Positions 56,137 to 64,000 of a stretch of DNA of 64,000 bases are shown in pieces. The translations under genes were made by a program, and so were the position numbers. Under the pieces are notes generated by a model. It searched no databases and was not told the origin of the DNA. It saw only the letters and a program-made list of their open reading frames with translations. The stretch is from Corynebacterium hansenii (lineage in GTDB: Bacteria; Actinomycetota; Actinomycetes; Mycobacteriales; Mycobacteriaceae), in assembly GCF_030408795.1 (NCBI RefSeq), contig NZ_CP047211.1, positions 2,728,001 to 2,792,000 of the forward strand, written 5' to 3'. The stretch's first letter is position 1. Each line of letters begins with the position of its first letter.

Positions 56137-56684
56137 GGTCCCCAACCCCCGGGGTCGCGCCGCACCGCGGCCACTTCCTCCGCATCGAGCTTTGCGACGA
56201 GGCGGGCGACGTTTTCGCCGAGCAGCCGGGCGCCGGGATCGGCGTCGAGCCACGGGACGAGCACGAAGGCCCGATCGCGGGCATGGGGGTGGGGCAGGGT
56301 CAGCGTCGGGTCGTCGGAGACGAGTTCCCCGCCGGACGGGACGTCGTCAGGCAAATCAGCCGAGCCAAGCAAATCAGCCGAGCCAAGCGGAATCACCTGC
56401 ACGACGTCGACGTCGAGGGTCCGCGGGCCCCACCGGACGTCGCGGACCCGGCCGGCGGCGTTTTCCAGGGACTGCCCGAAACGCAGCAGCTCGAGCGGCG
56501 TTTGATCGACTTCGATGATGAGGACGGCGTTGAGGAAGTCGCCCTGCTCGACGCCTCCCCATGGCGGGGTGGCGAACACGTCCGAGCGTGCGACGGTGAC
56601 GTCGGCGAATGCGTCGGCGACGCCGCGCAGCGCCGCCCGGGCGTCGCCCAGGTTCGCGCCGATCGACAGCACCGCGCGGATCAT
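56133..56684 (-). CDS. folK: 6-hydroxymethyl-7,8-dihydropterin pyrophosphokinase
   Basis: 183 residues. [17 protein letters not shown] at the start; [22 protein letters not shown] with catalytic residues; [18 protein letters not shown]. An 18-bp tandem duplication (56353-56388) creates the sequence [13 protein letters not shown] in a loop before the HPHARDR part. ATG overlaps the folB stop by 4 nt. Confidence 0.95.
   Translation of the reverse strand: MIRAVLSIGANLGDARAALRGVADAFADVTVARSDVFATPPWGGVEQGDFLNAVLIIEVDQTPLELLRFGQSLENAAGRVRDVRWGPRTLDVDVVQVIPLGSADLLGSADLPDDVPSGGELVSDDPTLTLPHPHARDRAFVLVPWLDADPGARLLGENVARLVAKLDAEEVAAVRRDPGGWGP
56353..56388. repeat. 18-bp tandem duplication inside folK
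   Basis: AAATCAGCCGAGCCAAGC occurs twice in exact tandem and keeps the reading frame (six residues duplicated). Likely a recent slippage event or a strain-variable site. Confidence 0.95.
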
Positions 56685-57085
56685 CGCCGGGTCTTCCTCG
56701 AACGGCGGGCGGTCACCGCGACGTCGCCGAATTCCAGCGGGATCGGGGCCTGCGGCTTGTGGATGGTCACCTCGACGGCGTGCAGCAGCGGCGGGCGGGA
56801 GGCCGCGGCGGCCGCGGCGCCGTCGTCGGCCAGCAGCTTGTCGGCGATCTCGGCGGCGACGGTTTCGATGAGGTCGCGCGGCGGCCCGGCGATGACGTCG
56901 TGCGCGGTCTGCGCGACGGCCCCGTAATCGACGGTGTCCGCCAGGTCGTCGCTCGCGGCCGCCGCGGTGAAGTCGAGCCACAGGATGATGTCGCAGATGA
57001 ATTCCTGCCCGTCGCGCTTTTCGTGGTCGAAGACCCCGTGGTTGCCGCGGACCTTCAGCCCGGTCAGGGCGATGCGGTCGGCCAT
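56681..57085 (-). CDS. folB: Dihydroneopterin aldolase
   Basis: 134 residues. [20 protein letters not shown] carries the catalytic Glu/Gly/His region; [42 protein letters not shown] ends the fold with the catalytic Lys. ATG lies one nt after the folP stop. Confidence 0.95.
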   Translation of the reverse strand: MADRIALTGLKVRGNHGVFDHEKRDGQEFICDIILWLDFTAAAASDDLADTVDYGAVAQTAHDVIAGPPRDLIETVAAEIADKLLADDGAAAAAASRPPLLHAVEVTIHKPQAPIPLEFGDVAVTARRSRKTRR

Positions 57086-57086
57086 G

Positions 57087-58040
57087 TCAGTTCTCCTCCC
57101 CCGCGCCGGCGGATCCGTCCGTCGCGCCCGGCTGCGCCATCGGCCTGTTGCCCCCGCCCGCCGGGTAGTCGCCGTCGGCGGCGACGCCCTCGGGCGCGCG
57201 CCCGGCGGTCCAGGCCGCAGCGACGTGGACGGCATCGCGGCTGGCGGATACCTCGTGGACCCGCACGGCCCACGCGCCCGCGGCGGCGGACAGCGCGGAA
57301 ATCGCCGCGGTGGCGTCGTCGGCGTCGCTCGGCGGGCGCGGGGTGCCGTCGACGACGGTGGCGGTGAATCGTTTGCGGCTCGCGCCGACCAGCACGGGGT
57401 ATCCGTCGGCGACGAGTTCGGGCAGCGCGTGCAGCAGCGCCCAGTTGTCGTCGGCGTTCTTGGCGAAGCCCAGCCCCGGGTCGACGATGATCCGCTCCTC
57501 GGGGATGCCCGCGGCCAGCGCCCGGTCGGCGAGGCGCCGCAGGTGGCCGCGGACTTCGGCGACGATGCCCTCGGCCGACGGCTCCGCCCGCCCGGACGCC
57601 GACCCGAAGCGGTCGGTGCGCCAGTGCATCAGGCACACCGGCACCTCGCCGGCGGCGCAGACATCGAGCATCCGCGGGTCGGCGACGCCGCCGGAGACGT
57701 CGTTGATCAGCACCGCCCCGGCCTCGATGGAGGCTTCCGCGACGGCGGCGCGCATGGTGTCCACGCTGACCGGGATCCCGGCGGCCGCCAGCTCGCGGAC
57801 GACCGGCACGACCCTGCCCAGCTCCTCCTCCGCGGCGACGCGCACCGCCCCGGGGCGGGTGGATTCGCCGCCGACGTCGACCAGGTCGGCGCCGTCGGCC
57901 ATGAGCCGCCCCGCGTGGGCGACGGCGACGTCGGGGTCGATCCAGCGGCCGCCGTCGGAAAAGCTGTCCTCGGTGACGTTGACTATGCCCATCACCAGGC
58001 AGCGGTCGCGGGCGGGCAGGGCGAGCCGGTCGGGGGCCAC
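57087..58040 (-). CDS. folP: Dihydropteroate synthase
   Basis: 317 residues from GTG 58040, chosen because it lies 5 nt after the folE stop; the frame is open upstream within fol[16 protein letters not shown] (loop 1), [38 protein letters not shown] and a final [19 protein letters not shown]. This is the sulfonamide target. The C-terminal 45 residues are a Gly/Ala/Pro-rich tail. Confidence 0.95.
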   Translation of the reverse strand: MAPDRLALPARDRCLVMGIVNVTEDSFSDGGRWIDPDVAVAHAGRLMADGADLVDVGGESTRPGAVRVAAEEELGRVVPVVRELAAAGIPVSVDTMRAAVAEASIEAGAVLINDVSGGVADPRMLDVCAAGEVPVCLMHWRTDRFGSASGRAEPSAEGIVAEVRGHLRRLADRALAAGIPEERIIVDPGLGFAKNADDNWALLHALPELVADGYPVLVGASRKRFTATVVDGTPRPPSDADDATAAISALSAAAGAWAVRVHEVSASRDAVHVAAAWTAGRAPEGVAADGDYPAGGGNRPMAQPGATDGSAGAGEEN

Positions 58041-58045
58041 GGCGA

Positions 58046-58677
58046 TCAGCGCCCCGTGATCAGCGACATCGCCTCGGCGCGCGACCGGGCGTCGGACTTG
58101 AAGCCGCCGCGCACCGCGGAGGTGATGGTCGTCGCTCCCGGCTTGCGGATGCCCCGCATCGCCATGCACAGGTGCTCGCACTCGATGACGACGATCGCCG
58201 AGGTCGGCTCGAGCTTGTCGACGAGGGCGTCGGCGACCTGCGCCGTGAGCCGTTCCTGGACCTGGGGGCGCTTGGCGTACAGGTCCACCAGGCGAGCCAG
58301 CTTGGACAGGCCGGTCACGCGGCCCTCGGGGCCGGGGATGTACCCGATGTGGGCCTTGCCGAAGAAGGGCACCAGGTGATGCTCGCACGTCGAGTAGATC
58401 GGGATGTCCTTGACCAGCACCAGCTCCTGGTGGCCCTCGTCGAAGGTCTTGTGCAGCACCTCCGTCGGGTCGACGTGGAGCCCGGCGAAGACCTCGCGGT
58501 AGGCCCGGGCGACGCGCGCCGGGGTTTCCCTCAGGCCCTCGCGGTCGGGGTCCTCGCCGACTGCCAGCAGCAGCTCGCGGACGGCCGCCTCGGCGCGGGG
58601 CTGGTCGAAGGTCCCGCCGTTTTCGCCGTGGTCGGCGGCGATGTCCGGGTGGACCTCGTCATCCCTGTGGTCGTAGT

Positions 58678-58681
<4 letters not shown>
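58046..58681 (-). CDS. folE: GTP cyclohydrolase I
   Basis: 211 residues, first committed step of folate synthesis. Zn site Cys/His in [19 protein letters not shown] and in [36 protein letters not shown] is the family core. ATG overlaps the ftsH stop by 4 nt. Confidence 0.97.
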
Positions 58682-61362
<2,681 letters not shown>

Positions 61363-61458
61363 GGAGTGGCTTGGCCTTGGCTTTCTCGGGTGTGTTGGGC
61401 CTTGTGCGAAACGACCGCCGCGGCTGTTCGCCGCGGCGGGCCGTCGTGGAGCGGGGCG

Positions 61459-62043
61459 TCAGCTCTGGTAGACGCGCGGGTGCAGCGTGCCGACGTACGG
61501 CAGGTCGCGGTAGCGCTCGGCGTAGTCCAGGCCGTAGCCGATGACGAACTCGTTGGGGATGTCGAAGCCGATGTCGGAGATGTCGAGCTTCGCCGTCAGG
61601 GCGTCGGGCTTGCGCAGCAGGGTGATGACCTCCAGCGACCGCGGGTTGCGGTTGCGCAGGTTCTTCACCAGCCACGACAGCGTCAGGCCGGAGTCGATGA
61701 TGTCCTCGAGGATGATGACGTCGCGGCCCTCGATGTCGCGGTCGAGGTCCTTGAGGATGCGCACCACGCCCGACGACGACGTCGAGTTGCCGTAGGACGA
61801 CACCGCCATGAACTCCATCTGCGTGGGGCACTTCAGTTCGCGGGCGAAGTCCGTCATGAAGAACACCGCGCCCTTGAGCACGCCCACGAGGATGAGGTCC
61901 TCGTCGGCGCCGGCGTGGCGCTCGTTGACGCGTTCGGCCATTTCGGCGATGCGCGCGCGCAGCTCCTCTTCGGAGATCAGGATGGCTTCGACATCTTCCC
62001 CGTACGGGTTGTCCGGAACGTTGAAGTCCTTGACGTCATGCAT
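61459..62043 (-). CDS. hpt: Hypoxanthine-guanine phosphoribosyltransferase
   Basis: Purine salvage: base plus PRPP to IMP or GMP. 194 residues. PRPP motif [34 protein letters not shown] at the N-terminal half, and [20 protein letters not shown] near the end. Lies between tilS and ftsH as in mycobacteria. Confidence 0.96.
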   Translation of the reverse strand: MHDVKDFNVPDNPYGEDVEAILISEEELRARIAEMAERVNERHAGADEDLILVGVLKGAVFFMTDFARELKCPTQMEFMAVSSYGNSTSSSGVVRILKDLDRDIEGRDVIILEDIIDSGLTLSWLVKNLRNRNPRSLEVITLLRKPDALTAKLDISDIGFDIPNEFVIGYGLDYAERYRDLPYVGTLHPRVYQS

Positions 62044-62100
62044 GCGGTCGTCCTTTCCGCGCGGGCGCGCCGGCGGTTGCTGCCTGGGATCCCGTCGGGA

Positions 62101-63204
62101 TCACTGCGTGGTCGCGGCGGGGCCGGTGGAGCCCCGCGACACTGCCAGAGTGCCACCTTTTCGGTGCGCCTCCAACCTGCATCCGGGCCGATCGGGGGTT
62201 TCGGCGGAAGGCAGGGCGACCGGGCCGCGACCGCGATGGTCGCACACGAGCTTATCCAGCGCGGCGACGTGGGCGGCGGTCAGCGCCGCGGCGCCGTTGG
62301 CTTCGGCCCATTTCTTCAGGGTGCGGGTGCGCACGGCTTCGGGCAGCTTTGCGACGTCGCCGGCGTCGAGCTCGGTCATGGTGCCCAGTGCTTCCACGGC
62401 CAGTGCGTCGAGTGCGGCGGCGTCGGCGCGGATGAGGTCCGCCGTGCGCGCGAGGTTGGCGGCCACGCCGGGGCCGAGGTGCTCCTCCAGCATGGGCAGG
62501 ATGGTGGCGCGGACGCGGACGCGGGCGAACCTGGGGTCGTCGTTGTGCGGGTCATGCCAGGGTTCCAGCCCCAGTTCCGCGCAGGCGGCGAGCGTGTCCG
62601 CGCGGCGCAGGGGACCGTCGGAATGGGGCGCGCCCGACCCGAGGAAGGGCCGGACCACCCGCACGCCGTCGTCCCACGTCCGGTCGGGCGACATGCCGGA
62701 CAACGCGCCCGCGCCGGCGCCGCGGGCGAGGCCGAGGAGGACGGTTTCCGCCTGATCGTCGAGGGTGTGCGCCAGGAGCAGCGGCCGCCCCAGGGCGCGG
62801 GCGACGCCGTGGAGGGCGGCGTGCCGGGCGGTGCGGGCGGCGGCCTCGGGCCCTTCCCCCGCTCCGGCGGCGCCGCCGGGCACGTCGACGCGGATCACCT
62901 CGGCCGTCGCGCCGAACCCCCGCGCCGCCGCGGCCGCGCGCTCGGCGACGTCCCCGGAGCCCTCCTGCAGCCCGTGGTCGACGACGACGGCGTGCACCGC
63001 GCCACAGCCGGCCCCCGAAGCCATCGCTTCCGCCGCGCATGCCGCGGTCAACGCCAGGGAATCCGCCCCTCCCGACAGGCCCACGATGACGCCGGGGCCG
63101 GCCGAATGGGAGTCGCGCGGGCCGTCGTCAAGCCAATGCCGCACGGCCCGGCGCGCCCGCAGGAACGCGGGGCTGCGGCGCGGCCAGAACGGTGCTTCGG
63201 TCAT
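62101..63204 (-). CDS. tilS: tRNA(Ile)-lysidine synthase
   Basis: 367 residues; converts the CAU anticodon cytidine of tRNA-Ile2 to lysidine. PP-loop VGLSGGADSLALT near 41-53; LLLAHTLDDQAETVLLGLAR; RPFLGSGAPHSDGPLRRAD. The C-terminal domain is shortened, as is usual in actinobacteria. Confidence 0.94.
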   Translation of the reverse strand: MTEAPFWPRRSPAFLRARRAVRHWLDDGPRDSHSAGPGVIVGLSGGADSLALTAACAAEAMASGAGCGAVHAVVVDHGLQEGSGDVAERAAAAARGFGATAEVIRVDVPGGAAGAGEGPEAAARTARHAALHGVARALGRPLLLAHTLDDQAETVLLGLARGAGAGALSGMSPDRTWDDGVRVVRPFLGSGAPHSDGPLRRADTLAACAELGLEPWHDPHNDDPRFARVRVRATILPMLEEHLGPGVAANLARTADLIRADAAALDALAVEALGTMTELDAGDVAKLPEAVRTRTLKKWAEANGAAALTAAHVAALDKLVCDHRGRGPVALPSAETPDRPGCRLEAHRKGGTLAVSRGSTGPAATTQ

Positions 63205-63248
63205 GCCGACAGGCTATGTCAGTCCCGCCGCCTCCCTGCCGCGCGCCC

Positions 63249-64000
63249 TCAGCCCAGGCCGGGAACGCCGCCCGCGGCGATGCGGTCCATGGCGGTGAGC
63301 AGCACGCGCTCCTGCGTCATGCGGGCGACGACCTGCACCGGCACGCCCGACACCGGCTCGACCACCACGCCCGCCGGGAAACCGAGCAGGTTCCACACGG
63401 AGACGAAGGGGGCGTAGCGCATGTTCGAGGCCATGTTGGCCAGCCAGGGCCGCGAGTGCCACTGGGCGTCCGACGGCGGCTCGGTGGCCAGCGCCGGGGT
63501 GATCAGGACGTTGTCGCCCGGCAGGAACTTCTCCATCTTCGCGCGGGCGCGGACCACCTGGCGGTCGGAGATCGACCAGCGCAGGCCCCGCCCGATGCCC
63601 GCGTGGACGCGGTTGCGCCATTCCAGGTGCTCGCCGGCGCCCTCGTCCTCCAGCGAGTTGGCCACGCTCGCCGACCAGCGCGCCAGCATCGGCAGCGGGT
63701 TGAGGGGGTACGGGGCCTTCGCCTCGCGCACCGGCAGCCCGGCGTCGGACAGCGTCCGCGCCGCCATCCGCGCGGCCTCCTTCCACTCCGGCTGCGCGCC
63801 GAAGCCCGCCACCGGCGACGACAGGTCCAGGATCGCGCCGAATTGCGGCGGCAGCGGGGCGTCGACGGCGTCGACGTGGCCGCGGGTCAGCGCCTTCATC
63901 AGAAGCACCAGGTCCTCGTTGTCCTGCGCGAGGACGCCCTGCACCGCCATGCCGTACCAGTCGTTGCGGCCGGACCGCCCCGGGACGATGCCCGGCGTGG
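63249..64000 (-). CDS. Amidase-signature family protein, 5' part outside window
   Basis: C-terminal 250 residues of an amidase. The frame runs open to the right edge, where the upstream codons read TPGIVPGRSGRNDWYG before MAVQGVLAQDNEDLVLLMKA, a typical segment after the catalytic Ser region. Later NVLITPALATEPPSDAQW and LLGFPAGVVVEPVSGVPVQV fit the family C-terminus. The catalytic Ser-Ser-Lys triad itself is not in the window. Substrate unknown. Confidence 0.85.
   Translation of the reverse strand, partial: TPGIVPGRSGRNDWYGMAVQGVLAQDNEDLVLLMKALTRGHVDAVDAPLPPQFGAILDLSSPVAGFGAQPEWKEAARMAARTLSDAGLPVREAKAPYPLNPLPMLARWSASVANSLEDEGAGEHLEWRNRVHAGIGRGLRWSISDRQVVRARAKMEKFLPGDNVLITPALATEPPSDAQWHSRPWLANMASNMRYAPFVSVWNLLGFPAGVVVEPVSGVPVQVVARMTQERVLLTAMDRIAAGGVPGLG

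Overview
The window is high-GC DNA (third codon positions almost saturated with G/C) from a mycolata-type actinobacterium. Gene content and order point to the genus Corynebacterium. The backbone is the conserved block known from Mycobacterium and Corynebacterium: rlmB-cysS-ispF-ispD-carD / lpqE-radA-disA / membrane protein-carbonic anhydrase-mutY / clpC / lysS / panD-panC-DUF2520-DUF6779-DUF3180-folK-folB-folP-folE-ftsH-hpt-tilS. No rRNA, tRNA, insertion sequence, prophage or CRISPR array was seen.

Region by region: 1-0.9 kb holds the 3' end of a metal ABC permease. 0.9-15.1 kb is the translation/isoprenoid/DNA-repair backbone. It is interrupted at 3.4-5.2 kb by a 13E12-type (DUF222) HNH endonuclease gene, whose upstream region carries an SOS-box-like palindrome and 11-bp PHO-box-like repeats. 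15.1-18.3 kb has a 56-residue DUF4236 gene and clpC with a ClgR-type operator. 18.4-31 kb is an accessory block between clpC and lysS, where mycobacteria carry lsr2: mgtE, ald, fadD, a double-excalibur lipoprotein, the anaerobic ribonucleotide reductase pair nrdDG with tandem NrdR boxes, two acyl-CoA dehydrogenases with a CRP/GlxR-type site, and an FnIII-like remnant. 31-51.6 kb is a second, larger accessory block between lysS and panD. It holds a five-gene coupled operon of uncharacterised families with a membrane aminopropyltransferase-like protein (32.6-36.4 kb), a repeat-rich intergenic region (36.58-36.96 kb), pfkB, phoX with a five-unit PHO-box array, dhaKL, an XRE/DUF2975 pair with a 41-bp palindrome, and an envelope-stress-like locus (43.6-51.6 kb). 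51.6-64 kb is the pantothenate/folate/ftsH/hpt/tilS backbone, nearly all translationally coupled, ending in a truncated amidase gene.

The two best candidates for little-described systems are (i) 43.6-51.6 kb: a sigma factor, a protein without a single basic residue, a membrane-anchored Hsp70 ATPase lacking the substrate-binding domain, and a large lipoprotein, divergent from an IniA/IniC-like dynamin GTPase pair; and (ii) 32.6-36.4 kb: DUF4178-DUF2617-DUF4247-DUF350-spermidine-synthase-like. A general feature is leaderless transcription: in at least eight genes a TANNNT box lies 6-8 nt before the start codon.
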